From Zygnema cylindricum (Eukaryota > Streptophyta > Zygnematophyceae > Zygnematales > Zygnemataceae): a stretch of DNA of 44,732 bases. Shown one piece after another: positions 12,701-22,925 of this stretch (position 1 is the first letter of the stretch; the number at the start of each line of letters is the position of its first letter). Under the pieces are notes generated by a model. That model made no database searches. It worked only from the letters and a program-made list of their open reading frames with translations, and was not told the origin of the DNA. The DNA is taken from assembly GCA_037447655.1 (NCBI GenBank), contig JBBHKE010003375.1, positions 1-44,732 of the forward strand. Reading direction: 5' to 3'. The position numbers were made by a program, and so were the translations under genes.

Positions 12701-14041
12701 AACAGTATTGGGCGAGTTTGGCTTATGTTAAATGGGAGGTAGGTACAAGGAGGACCTTTAAAAATTACATTTCCCCCTTACATATGCTACATTTGTGTAT
12801 TTGTGCATTTATGTTATTTTTTGAGTTTTCAGTTGGAGAGAAAAAAGAAGTTTGTTTTTTTTTAAGTGTTTGAGAAGGGTTTCTCACTTTCTATGTACCG
12901 TTTTCCATGTTCCAAAATTCACATTTCGTTTTATTTTCTAGTTTGCGACGGAGTGCATTTCTCATTTTCCATGTTGTTTATTTCATAATTTAAGTTGCAC
13001 GTTCTAATTTACATACTATACATTTCCCTTTTCCCATTTACCTTTTACCTCTACCTTTTATTTTCCTTGCCTAAAACAGTGAAAACGAGGGTGAATTTGG
13101 CTTTTAGCAAACAAATGTTATCAAAGTCAATTCCCTCCACAAAAGGAACCCTTGGCAACAAGTTCCATGCATAGTTTGAGCATAAATATTTTGTCTATTC
13201 GAGGTTGAAATATAATTTCTGCTCAAGTTGAAATGTTGTCTCAATTTCACGCGTTTAAACTATATACAAGATTAGATCTCTTGTTGACCACGACCCGCAC
13301 TGATGGTACGTTAAAGTATCGAAGTACATCTGCATATAAAGTGTGGAAGTTCCATACATATATGGATGCATGGAGACCATAAAGTACGTGTACTTAAAGA
13401 AAAGTAATCAATACTCAATAGTCATATTATTTTGGCCAAAAATATCAAAATTAAGATACTAATAAAACAAAGTGTCATGCGGATCCTTAAGTCGTTGGTA
13501 TTACGTCATAAATTGTATATAGTGGCTCGCAAACAAGAAATTTACAGTCGAGCACAAAATTTTCAGCAATTATTGTTAAGTTTCATTAGATACATTATTT
13601 AAAAATTATAAAACAAAACAAATTGAGCTTTTCTAATTGACAATTGGAGTTGTGATACCTATTTGAAAACCTGAATATCCGAAATTTGTAGTATGACCTT
13701 TAGAAGAGGTTGAAATTAAGGGTTAAACGTTTAGACGATGAACAAACTTTCTAGGCCTTTGAGCCTATTATACCCAACACACAACTTGCTTGTAGAAATC
13801 CTGTACTTTTAGGGAGTTTGACTGTACTTTTTGGGGAGCCAAAGATATCCATTGGGGATACGTGGCGATTTTAGGAGCTTCTTCCTTGTCAAATTATCGC
13901 GAACCTAATTTTTCTACTTTTTAAGCCCGCAACAGCTCACAAGGGCAACATAGACTATGGAGCCATCCTTATATATTGACTTAACTTACAAGTTATCTTT
14001 GAAAAGACTTACCAGTGTCGACGCTGTTATCTGAAAGACAG
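12701..14041. other. AT-rich spacer before the NPH3 exon, no gene seen
   Basis: AT-rich, with no open frame of note and no family similarity that I recognise. It may be intron or intergenic sequence of the BTB/NPH3 gene whose exon follows, or internal sequence of the LTR3 element. Confidence 0.4.
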
Positions 14042-14742
14042 AAACTTTTCCTGTATTTAAATCTTTGCGGTTTTCCATCAATGGATATAAATGCGAGAAT
14101 AAGCAAGTTCACACCTCGTATGTGGTGACACTTTTAAAATATTGTCGCAAATTCAAAAGCAAGTATGAAATTGTACTGCGAGAGTTTCTGAGCACAAAAC
14201 TGGACAGCTGTTCTTTGGCGGATTTGCAGGCCTTGGAATTAAACACAGTGGTTTCTCTAATCACTGATCATTTTTCAACAGAAAAAGTCGAAGACACGGG
14301 CAAAGCTACTTCTTTGGAAGATAGGAAAAAAAAATCTATTGGGACTTTGATTGACGGCTATATCTTTTGGGCAGCCTCTCATTGTGAAGGATTTCGTCTT
14401 TTGGACCTTCATACTCTGGTGGAGATTTTGCCCAGTTCATTTCGGGAAAACTATGATTTGTTATATGACGGGATTGATGTCTTTTTGGAGAGAAACCCAG
14501 ATGTAAATGGCAACGATGTCCTTCGTTTGTGTGAAGCTTTAGATCCTTTCAAGTTATCTAAAGCCAAAACTGAGATGGTTGTTCAGAATTCTCGAATTCC
14601 ACTTCAACCGAGCTTTTTCACAACTTTGTATTTGGCGCGAAACAAGGAATTGAAAAGTCAAAAGAACCTTGTATCGATTTTGCAAGCAAAGGTGGAGGGT
14701 CTTCAATCTGAGGTGGAGGGTCTTCATGGAGATTTGATACAG
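14042..14742 (+). pseudogene. exon of a BTB/NPH3-type protein, cut off by LTR3
   Basis: The frame is open from 14035 and contains no early ATG. A splice acceptor AG at 14040-14041 precedes it, so it is an internal or last exon. The translation has hallmarks of the NPH3 domain seen in plant phototropism and auxin-related BTB proteins: LIDGYIFWAASH, LPSSFRENYDLLYDGIDVFL, then NPDVNGNDVLRLCEALDP and KTEMVVQNSRIPLQ. It ends with a short coiled-coil-like LVSILQAKVEGLQSEVEGL, as such proteins often do. At about 14741 the sequence switches to LTR3, and the frame continues about 60 codons into LTR sequence before stopping. The BTB domain and the upstream exons are not found in the window. Family proteins act as CUL3 adaptors at the plasma membrane; that role here is inference. 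Very likely a truncated or captured fragment. Confidence 0.72.
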
Positions 14743-15179
14743 CATGGCCTTCAGGTTGACACATGTCAACATGGGAGCCATCGTTCCTCCTCCCATCCTT
14801 TCCGACGTCCAATGATGTGGCGCCACGTGGCACAGCGCGCCGCTATTACCGAAAGCCGCCAAAGATTCATTCAGGTTTGGCGGGTGGCGACGTCGTCAAT
14901 CGGATCATGTATTTTAAACGGTTAGATTCGCGTCCGCGAGCTCCGTTTGACTATGATGTTGTTTTCGTCAATTTTGGTGTGTTTAAGTGAAAGTGACGTT
15001 TGCGTGACACTTTAATTAATTGCCGAACCACCAACGTTTATCGTTTCGTTAACACATTAATGGTTAAGAGGTATGTCTATAAAGTACTCTGTAGACCCAA
15101 GTTCAAATATTGTCTAGGGCAACTTTTGATAATCTATTAATCTGATTGCCTGTTTCTTTTTGCGATGGCGGTAGCCATG
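14741..15179 (-). repeat. LTR3, copy 2, left part (truncated)
   Basis: Matches 12175-12620 closely from CATGGCCTTC onward, including the tRNA-like module and the GCGATGGCGGTAGCCATG segment. The first half of the LTR (hairpins, GTAC cluster) is missing. The copia element at 15180 interrupts it, and the remainder resumes at 22348. Confidence 0.85.
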
Positions 15180-16224
15180 TGAAACTCTGAGACCTCCATA
15201 AGTCCTCAGAGTGGACAGCTTCCAAGAAGCCTCTAGGATAACCCTGACCCCTTTGTGTTTCAGCAAAAATAACTACCACCCTGGCAGACAAAAACTCTGA
15301 CCAACTTCGCCCCTGTGAAGGCAAGACTCCCTTGAGTCAATAGCAAAAAGAATCTCTGAATTTGCTCCCCTGAGCAGTAAGTTATGGAGGGTCAAAGTTG
15401 ACCTTTTGTACAGAAGCTCTCTGGGAGAGAGGGTCCTATCTTCTAATTTTTTCTAAGTCTTATCTCTCTCACAGACTCTATCTACCGATGAACAGAGCTA
15501 ATCAGATCAGAGTTCCGTACACAAAAGTACAACTGCCGGTGTACTTTATGTACGGACATTGTACGACATGGCCTAAATGTTGACACATGTCATATCCGGA
15601 TTCGGTGCCGTAATCTCCGGAGATACCACGATCCAATGTAATTTTGCCACGTGTCATCCGACATGGCGATGACCACAAACCGCCGAAATCTTCTTCCGCG
15701 ATCTCGGCGCTAATTCCGGCAGTCCGATTAAATTCACATTTAATCGCAGCCGTAACAAATACATGCGCGCTATTCGTTTCGTTAACGAAATAAATTCGTG
15801 GTATTGATTTCTTATTCGTACTTTTACATTACCGGATCTATGTATCCCGTAAAAAATTACAGTTAAATGAATTATCCTACGTGGAAATGTTTAAATAAAT
15901 ATCAAACCATATAGCACGTAACACTAGGTCTACGCTTGACGGCTAAGGCTACTGGCTATCAGCTGTCATCTGGTCGGCAGGTTCCAGGATCAAATCCTAT
16001 GGCCGGTAACTACCTTTTAGTAAATAAAACCCCTAACTAATATATATTTCCCGTAAACCTCTGGATAGCCTTGGTAGCCATGGCTCTAGCTCCCTCTCCA
16101 ATTTCTCAGTGAGTGCGACAAGTTTGAGAGTTGGAGAAAGAAGTTAGAGGTAGACTGCCTCGGCTTCTTTCTATACTTCTATTTAGACCTAGAAAATACT
16201 TAAAATAGAGCATTAATTTCTGCA
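15180..16224 (-). repeat. copia-1 3' LTR (LTR1)
   Basis: On the plus strand it runs TGAAACTCTGAGACC to ATTTCTGCA. It is largely the same as the 5' LTR, with scattered substitutions, mostly in the first 450 bases. It holds the GTAC cluster, the hairpin leader and a tRNA-like module. Confidence 0.95.
15934..16012 (+). other. tRNA-like module in LTR1 (3' copy)
   Basis: GACGGCTAAGGCTACTGGC resembles an A-box region, and GGATCAAATCC (15987-15997) differs from the B-box consensus by one base. It is followed by CTATGGCCGG. The corresponding module in the 5' LTR has its B box at 22110-22120; the solo copy at 38972-40020 carries it inverted near 39190-39250. Confidence 0.5.
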
Positions 16225-16248
16225 CTCCCCTTATTTTCTAGTCAATCT

Positions 16249-16758
16249 TTAATTTAGACCACACTTCTCGTTGCAGAAAATTAGCTTAGGGGAAGGCACA
16301 GGTTTGGTCATCATATCTGCTACCATCTCACTATCTGGTCGGTACTCTAAACTGATTATTTTGTTTTCTACTTTCTCTCTAACAAAGCTAAGTCTGATGT
16401 CCATGTGTTTGGCTTTAAAATGATGTGTTGGATTGGCAGAAATAGCGATTGCTGCTTGATTATCACAAAAAAAATTCTGCACACCACTCTTAAGGTGACC
16501 AAGCTCACTAAGCAAAGACTTGACCCATTTCAATTCTTTTACAGCAGAGCAAGAGGCCATATACTCAGCCTCCATGGTGGAGTGAGCAATAACGTTTTGC
16601 TGTTTGCTACTCCAACAGCAAGCCCCATTTCCCACATATAATATATATCCAGAAGTACATCTCCTCATCAGAGCATCACCATAACTGGCATCACTCCAAG
16701 TTGTGAAGTCAGTATTCTCCCCACCCAAATGCAACCATAGATCCATAGTTCCTATCAA
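16249..16758 (-). pseudogene. copia-1 RNase H domain
   Basis: Copia-type RNase H. It shows SDASYGDALMRRCTSGYIL, WSSKQQNVIAHSTMEAEYMA, FFCDNQAAIAISANPTHHFK and MDIRLSFVREKV, and ends with ADMMTKPVPSPK. The Asp/Glu/Asp positions (SDA, MEAEYMA, CDN) are kept. It degrades the RNA strand during reverse transcription. The first Met listed is only the first one in frame; the domain belongs to the pol polyprotein and is separated from RT by frame breaks. Confidence 0.93.
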
Positions 16759-17109
16759 ATATCTAAGGACTCTCTTAGCTGCCTCCTAATCCCTCTTAGT
16801 GGGAGCATTTAGACTTCTACCCAACACTCCTACAGTTGCAGCCAAATCCGGCCGGGTACAATTCATAAAATAGATTAGACTTCCCACTACTTGCCTGTAA
16901 GGAATAGTCTGCATGAACTTCTGTTCTTAAGGAGATAATTCCTCGTCTAAGACTATGACTCCTTCTTCCTCACTCCCCTCACTTCCCTTCTTCAACTCCA
17001 TTGGAGTTGTACAACTATTAGCTTTATCCATTTGAATTTTTTCAAGCATTTTCCCTATTGCTTCCTTTTGAGTCAATCTTATAATTTTTCTTTTTCGGTC
17101 TCTCTCTAC

Positions 17110-18261
17110 TTAAATTCCCAAAATATATTTTGCATCCCCCATATCCTTCATTTCAAATCTCCCCTTAAGATCGGTTTTCAGTTTATTAATTTTTTTCATT
17201 GATTTACTTAAAACGAGCAAATCATCAACATAAACTGCAATAAATATAAAACCTTCCTCATCTTCGATAGCATAAATTGAGTGATCTGAGCTGATCCGGA
17301 TATATCCCAGACCGGTAAGAAACTCATCAAGCTTCTTATTCCAGTGTCGAGGCGCCTGTTTCAAACTATAAAGAGATTTAATCAGCCGGCATACCTTACT
17401 CTCCTCTCCTTCCTCCACAAAGCATGAAGATCTCCTCTTCCAATTCTCCATGCAAGAAGGCTGTCTTGATGTCCATCTGGTGCACTTCCATGTCTTCCGC
17501 TGCTGCCAGGCTGAGAAGTATGCGGACGGAGGGAAATCTGACCACTGGGGCAAAGGTTTCCTCGTAGTCAATTCCCTCCTTCTATGTAAATCCCTTTGCC
17601 ACTAACGGGCCTTGTAGCACTCGATTGTGTTATATGGGTTCAGTTTTAATTTGAAAACCCACTTACAACCGATTGGTTTTCGGTTAGGTGGACAATCCAC
17701 TAGCTCCCAAGTATCGGCTGCCATAATTGAGGCCATCTCCTCATTGATGGCGGTCTTCCACCGATTTCTTTCTGGACAAGTCATCGCCTCTCCATAAGTT
17801 TGAGGTTCATCTTGATGAGATAGTTTAGTTACCTTGTTATTAACTTGTTTTTCTTGCAGTCTTTTGCTACTTCTCCTTCCCCCCTCAAAATATGAGGCCG
17901 GAATAGATGGTTCTTGTGGATTCTTTCAAACAAACTCGGCTTCTCCCCTATCCCTTGATTCCGAATCAATTTCCACCACGTCTTCCGCTTCGGGTAGAGT
18001 TGTCACTGGAGTTTCCACAGCCGAGTCCTTTTCGGTCTGATTTGTACCTGCAAAAATGTCATCTTCTCTCAAAACCTGGATAGTTAGGAAGCTCAAAGTC
18101 ATCGGAATTTTCTGACTCAAATCTGATTTTTACTGACTTTGTATATTTGAAAGGATCCACAGACTTTCCTTCATCCATAACTACTAGATGCTTTACTAAG
18201 ATTATATCTTCCCTTTTTAGATCATAAACTCTATATCCTTTAACATCCTTATCATATCCTA
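17110..18261 (-). pseudogene. copia-1 reverse transcriptase and linker
   Basis: Reading leftward, the integrase-RT linker is LLGYDKDVKGYRVYDLKRED. The RT start follows (WKTAINEEMASIMAADTWEL, KPIGCKWVFKLK at 17602-17784), then SLYSLKQAPRHWNKKLDEFL, and then the catalytic FIAVYVDDLLVLSKS with the YVDD box. Several frame changes and stops between 17571 and 18060 break the reading frame. The linker sits directly against the solo LTR at 18267. Confidence 0.92.
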
Positions 18262-18266
18262 ATAAG

Positions 18267-19004
18267 TGTTGTTCTGAGACAAGTGTTGGTACTGAAGATG
18301 AAGAAGATGCAGCAGTAGTCATCGTAGAACAAATCAAGAGAGGAAGCTTCCACAAATACCGATGGCTGAACAGCAACTTTGACAGACTATAACTTTCAGA
18401 AAAACTTTTTAAACGTCCTGAAAATTTGCCACAATGTAGATAACATACAAAGAAACACACACACAAAATTTCAATCAATTCCGCTGACAAATCTGTGAGA
18501 TATGTAGAAATGAAATTACATAAAACTGAGTGTACAGTTTTCATATCATTTGTTCCTAAAAATCAAATTCACTAAGTCCTGCTTTTATACACCGAAACTA
18601 CACTAAGCTGTACGGAGGCATTCCAGCCGTACATCTAACATTCTATCACACATATTTACACCGAAGTTCAGACAACGTAAAGTGATAATGATCTAGTCAC
18701 GCCTCGTCACTATTTGTTGGCGGCGGCTGTCAGCGGTCCGATTAGAGGATTTGGCACCGTAGAATTGACTTCACGAAGTCCAGTGGTCCTGCCGAATTTC
18801 CGTACGTCCACGGAGGACATACTCACGCATTCTCCCAAGTGACGACACGTGTCCCAAGTGTGAATGAACCGTGAACTCCCAACTTCACTGTCACACTAAT
18901 TTCGGTAAGTACTGAACCGAACTCAACCAAAAATAGCTTAAGTCCTGAACAGCTCTCTCTCACAGCTGAGGCATAAAGAGGACTAAAGCTTTCTAAAAAC
19001 AACA
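18267..19004 (-). repeat. solo LTR5 inserted in copia-1 pol, TSD ATAAG
   Basis: 738 bp with termini TGTTG and CAACA, flanked by ATAAG at 18262-18266 and 19005-19009. Removing it restores the copia reading KPGY-LLGYDKD across the junction, which confirms both ends. No similarity to LTR1-4 was seen apart from GTAC motifs and a CACGTGTC box. A minus-strand ATG at 18322 opens a serine-rich frame (MTTAASSSSSVPTLVSEQ) that runs out through the LTR end, as in copia-1 and copia-2. Confidence 0.93.
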
Positions 19005-19009
19005 ATAAG

Positions 19010-20643
19010 TATCCCGGTTTTCCTTTAGGATCTAGCTTCCAATTAGACCGATTTGTATCTAGACTGAATACTTGACTGCCGAAAACCTTTAAGTGAGATA
19101 TGTTTGGTTTCCGGCCTTGTCAATCTCTCATAAGGTGTTTGATCTTTTATAGCTGAAGTAAGAACTCTATTTTTGAGGTAATTAGCACAGTTTATTGCTT
19201 CTGCCCAAAACCTTTTTCTTATCTTCTTATCTGACAACATACTTCTAGCACTATCACTTAGTGTTCTATTTAACCTTTCAGTTACCCCATTCTGTTCCGG
19301 GTTTTTGGAACTGTCTTTTGGTGTTGGACCCCATCTTCCCTCATAAAATCCTCAAACTGGTTAGAAGTATACTCTCCACCATTGTCACGCCTTATTCTCT
19401 TGATTGGAGTTTCATGGAGTTTTTCGCTCCATGCTTTATATTGTCTAAAACAATCCTGAGCTTCGCACTTGTTTTTCAAAAAATACACTCGGGAATACCG
19501 AGACCAATCATCAGTGATAGTCATCATAAATCTCTTCCCCCCCGGTGAGGGCACTTTAGCTGGTCCCCAAATATCTGTGTGTACTAGATCTAGAATTTTT
19601 TCTCCCTTATAGGTGGCTGTTTTAGGAAAGGGTAATCTGTGTGTTTTACCTTGAGCACATCCACTACAATCACTTATATTATCATTCTCACTGAACTTAA
19701 TCCCTTCCACCACTCCCATCTTTTTCATCTCTCTTAACTTGTCTAGATTCACATGCCCAAGCCTCTTATGCCACATCATAATATCATGAGCACCAGCATA
19801 ATAAAGTTTCTTCTTTTCATTATTTAAAACCAGCCTAAACATCCCATGGCTACCTTTCTCAGCAATGAAATAGACATCCTCCTCAAAACTAGCAGTAAAG
19901 ACTCCTTCCCTAGTGCTAGTAAAAAAACCCTTATCATCTAATACGGATGTAGAGATGAGGTTTTTGTTCAGCTCCGGGATAAACAATACATCGGATAATG
20001 TTACTATGGATGTCTTTCCTTCTACTAACACTTTCAAGTCTACTGAACGTACAAGAGTAGTGGTGACTATCCTCCCATCCCCGTACTCTATCTCTATGGT
20101 GGGAATATTTCTTATCTTAGTGAACAGGTGCCTATCCTTACACATGTGCATAGAGGCACCTGAATCTACGATCCAGCCTGCTTCACCTTTTAATCCACCG
20201 TAAGCACATTTATGCCTTCGTGGAATTTTGACCTCGTTTTTCGCCTCCAACTCCTCATCTAAAAAGAGCTCATCGTCCTCGTCCTCGGATTCCGCCTCAT
20301 GTACCTGTGTCACAAGGGCCTTTTTCTTTCCTCTCGGGGTACCACCAGTCTGCCCCTCCTTTAACCGAAGCTCGGTTAGCTTAGTGCACTCTGTCATATA
20401 GTGCCCAGGTTTCTTACAAAAATGACATAAACCTTTGGGAGCCCTTGGTCCAAACTCGTCGGTCTGATTTTTCTGCTCCCTCCCCCCATAGTTTCCGACC
20501 GGTTTCCGAGAATCCTTGTTCCTCCAATCGGTCGCAGTTGCCAAGGCTTGGCCACTCTTTCCTCCCCTTCGGATCTCAATCGTATTCTGCCTAACGACAA
20601 TCATCCCTACCACTGAGTTCCATATCCACCTTGAGTCCAGCAA
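19010..20643 (-). pseudogene. copia-1 zinc knuckle, protease and integrase
   Basis: The open part 19282-20643 has a CCHC knuckle at residues 73-86 (CHFCKKPGHYMTEC), an aspartic protease DSGA at 160-163, the integrase zinc site H292/H297/C326/C329, and catalytic D357 (HTDIWG) and D420 (RRDNGGEY). A frameshift near 19290 separates the catalytic Glu region (GVTERLNRTLSDSARSML), which continues to 19010 with WAEAINCANYLKNRV and ISHLKVFGSQVFS. An acidic spacer (DEDDELFLDEELEAK) lies between knuckle and protease. Processing and integration of the cDNA are the family roles. This copy is broken. Confidence 0.93.
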
Positions 20644-20805
20644 GTCCTACACACGGTTGATTATATTTTCGAACTCATCGGGTAACTTCATCAGTAAACA
20701 GTTAACCTTTTCTTTTTCACTAAAAACTTTTCCCGCACTCTCTAGCTCCATGAAGAGTGTAGGAAGCTCATTGCAAAAATCCAACATCTTCCCCCTTTTG
20801 TATAC

Positions 20806-21324
20806 CTACTCCTTAACTTTCTGATCAACCAATTGTTGTTGCTGAATCGTACCACTTCGGTACATCTCTATGAGAGCCATCCAAAGATCCGATGCCCTTT
20901 GTACCTGCAAATAAAGACATGCAAGTCCTTGAGTGAGATGGCGTAGGATGAAGTGCTTTGCCGCCATATTGTTGAAGTCCCAGGTTTCAGTATCATTCTC
21001 CTCGTTCCTCGGAATAGGTGACATGAATGCCGAAATAGTTGCTATTGGTGTGGTCGCCTCCTTCTCCTTTTTTTTGTCCACCACCTCTCCTTCTTTTGTT
21101 TCCTCCGTTGAAGGTGGATCCTCTTTCCTGGTGAAGCTGCTTCCTCCAAACCCTGGAGGAATGCCAAGACTTGATGGACGCCCCAACCGTCGACTCACTA
21201 TCCCCCAAAACCTTTTTTCGCATAGAGCTCTTATCATCATACTTTCCTAGTATATGAAGCCAGTTCCATTAAAGATTGGTACCCTAGAGGGTGGCCCCAT
21301 AACCTGAAACTCTGAGACCTCCAT
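20806..21324 (-). pseudogene. copia-1 gag, starting inside the 5' LTR
   Basis: The first in-frame ATG is at 21324-21322, inside the LTR. It reads MEVSEF, then QVMGPPSRVPIFNG through the primer-binding site. A TAG at 21249-21247 replaces the Trp codon found at the same place in copia-2 (FIYWEAMM). After that stop the frame continues with MMIRALCEKRFWGIV and a gag body containing LRHLTQGLACLYLQVQRASD, similar to copia-2. A break between 20643 and 20806 separates it from the zinc knuckle frame. Confidence 0.88.
21290..21304 (-). promoter_or_regulatory. copia-1 primer-binding site for an internal (half) initiator tRNA-Met
   Basis: The minus strand reads GGTTATGGGGCCACC directly after the LTR terminal CA. 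The complement, GGTGGCCCCATAACC, differs by one base from GGTGGGCCCATAACC, the anticodon arm of plant initiator tRNA-Met as I know it. Drosophila copia primes from the same tRNA region, using a cleaved half molecule. Confidence 0.8.
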
Positions 21325-21397
21325 AAGTCCTCAAAGTGGACAGCTTCCAAGAAGCCTTTAGGATAACCCTGACCCCTTTGTGTTTCAGCAAAAAAAC

Positions 21398-21526
21398 TGC
21401 CACCCTGGTAGACCAAAACTCTGACCAAATTCACCCCTGTGAAGGCAAGACTCCCCTGAGTCAATAGCAAAAAGAATCTCTGAATTTGCTCCCCTGAGCA
21501 GTAAGTTATGGAGGGTCAAAGTTGAC
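21398..21526 (-). promoter_or_regulatory. hairpin array in the LTR1 leader
   Basis: Plus-strand arms are TTCAC-CCCT-GTGAA (21430-21443), GACTC-CCCT-GAGTC (21449-21462), GCTC-CCCT-GAGC (21488-21499) and GGTCAA-AG-TTGACC (about 21513-21526), preceded by a weaker TGCCA-CCC-TGGTA. In the RNA the first three present an AGGG loop. The same array is found in LTR2, LTR3 and partly LTR4, with compensating stem changes. Confidence 0.7.
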
Positions 21527-21612
21527 CTTTTGTACAAAAGCTCTCTGGGAGAGAGGGTCCTATCTTCTAATTTTTTCTAAGTCTATCTCTCTCACAGACT
21601 CTATCTACTGAT

Positions 21613-21688
21613 GTACGGAGCCAATCAAATCACAGTTCCGTACACAAAAGTACAACTGCCGGTGTACTTTATGTACGGACATTGTACG
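21613..21688 (-). promoter_or_regulatory. GTAC cluster with inverted CCAAT box in LTR1
   Basis: Six GTAC palindromes in about 75 bp (21613, 21640, 21650, 21664, 21673, 21684) plus CCAATCA at 21620. GTAC is the core recognised by SBP-box factors of green plants. The matching clusters are at 15515-15570 (3' LTR), 34369-34448 (LTR2), 12153-12182 (LTR3) and 42844-42920 (LTR4). Confidence 0.55.
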
Positions 21689-22347
21689 ACATGGCCTAAA
21701 TGTCGACACAAGTCATATCCGGATTCGGTGCCGTAATCTCCGGAGATACCACGATCCAATGTAATTTTGCCACGGGTCATCCGACGTGGCGATGACCACA
21801 AACCGCTGAAATCTTCTTGCGCGATCTCGGCGCTAATTCCAGTTGTCTGATTAAATTCACATTTAATCGCGGCCGTAATAATTACATGCGCGCTATTCGT
21901 TTCGTTAACGAAATAAATTCGTGGTATTGATTTCTTATCCGTACTTTTACATTACCGGATCTATGTATCCCGTAAACAATTACAGTTAAATGAATTATCC
22001 TACGTGGAAATGTTTAAATAAATATCAAACCATATAGTACGTAACACTAGGTCTACGCTTGACGGCTAAGGCTACCGGCTATCAGCTGTCATCTGGCCGG
22101 CAGGTTCCAGGATCAAATCCTATGGCCGGTAACTACCTTTTAGTAAATAAAACCCCTAACTAATATATATTTCCCGTAAACCTCTGGATAGCCTTGGTAG
22201 CCATGGCTCTAGCTCCCTCTCCAATTTCTCAGTGAGTGCGACAAGTTTGAGAGTTGGAGAAAGAAGTTAGAGGTAGACTGCCTCGGCTTCTTTCTATACT
22301 TCTATTTAGACCTAGAAAATACTTAAAATAGAGCATTAATTTCTACA

Positions 22348-22462
22348 CCATGGTGACTCTCTCTCTCTCGCTTCACTCTAGAGTCTAAATTACTTCTTGA
22401 ATATTAATTACTTCTTTTCAACATAGACAAATACAGACCTAGAAAATACACACATTTTAACA
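22348..22462 (-). repeat. LTR3, copy 2, right part
   Basis: Resumes LTR3 after copia-1 with the target repeat CCATG, a shorter CT run, then CACTCTAGAGTCTAAATTA and CTTCTTTTCAACA (to 22423). Copy 1 diverges at that point, but this copy goes on with AGACCTAGAAAATAC and ends TTTTAACA at 22462. AGACCTAGAAAATAC also precedes the ends of LTR1 and LTR2, so 22462 may be the true LTR end and copy 1 may be truncated. Confidence 0.7.
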
Positions 22463-22925
22463 GGTACTAATAGCACAACAATCTTAGCAACGATGAAAGG
22501 ATCACAATATGACACCCATTGTTGTTAGAGTTAGGGACTTATTTGTTATCATTTTATTATATTTACCTACTTTAGATTGTGTTATGCCACGTGGTTAGTT
22601 TTACTGGGTATTTTTAATGAAATTGTGTATCTCATATAAAGAATTCATAGGGATGTGGAGATTGGAGAGTACAATACCTCTGCGTCAGAGGTCGCAAAAG
22701 TCAGAATTTTACATTACCGAAACCGACCGTTTATTTTTTTCAAAATCTGAGTAATCGACGCCCGAAAGGGTTATGTCACGCTCCAAAATTGTTAACCGTT
22801 AACCGACCGACGTTTACGAAAATAAAAGTTAACCGAGACTTGATTTCTCGCGACTAACTGTGCCCCCTCGTAACAAAAAAAGAACAAATTATCTAATGTA
22901 CGACGTATGAATAAGCCAATAATTT
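22463..22925. other. no gene seen
   Basis: AT-rich spacer with no frame or repeat that I can support. Confidence 0.4.

Larger units (their letters stand above)
15180..22347 (-). mobile_element. copia-1: Ty1/copia retrotransposon with both LTRs, TSD CCATG
   Basis: LTRs at 15180-16224 and 21305-22347 flank a minus-strand gag-pol. The target repeat CCATG is at 15175-15179 and 22348-22352, and the empty site GTAGCCATGGTGACTC survives intact at about 12612 in the other LTR3 copy. The internal order is gag, zinc knuckle, protease, integrase, RT, RNase H, which is the copia order. Next to the 5' LTR is a primer-binding site (21290-21304), and next to the 3' LTR a polypurine tract AATAAGGGGAG (16225-16235, minus). 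Stops and frameshifts in several domains make it non-autonomous. It is split by a solo LTR at 18267-19004. Confidence 0.95.
21305..22347 (-). repeat. copia-1 5' LTR (LTR1)
   Basis: 1043 bp, plus strand TGAAACTCTGAGACC to ATTTCTACA. In the direction of transcription: CT-rich U3 start, antisense tRNA-like module, a CACGGGTCATCC/CACAAGTCA zone, GTAC cluster with inverted CCAAT, hairpin leader, gag ATG, LTR end. Confidence 0.95.

Noticed and set aside
11669-12705. A target duplication for LTR3 joining 11669 to 12701 or 22424
   Set aside because: None of the possible 4-6 bp flanks match. The copies are truncated, so neither a shared nor a separate insertion could be shown.
18059-18544. A separate 161-aa gene
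   Set aside because: It is the end of solo LTR5 joined to the copia-1 linker. The target repeat ATAAG on both sides proves the insertion.
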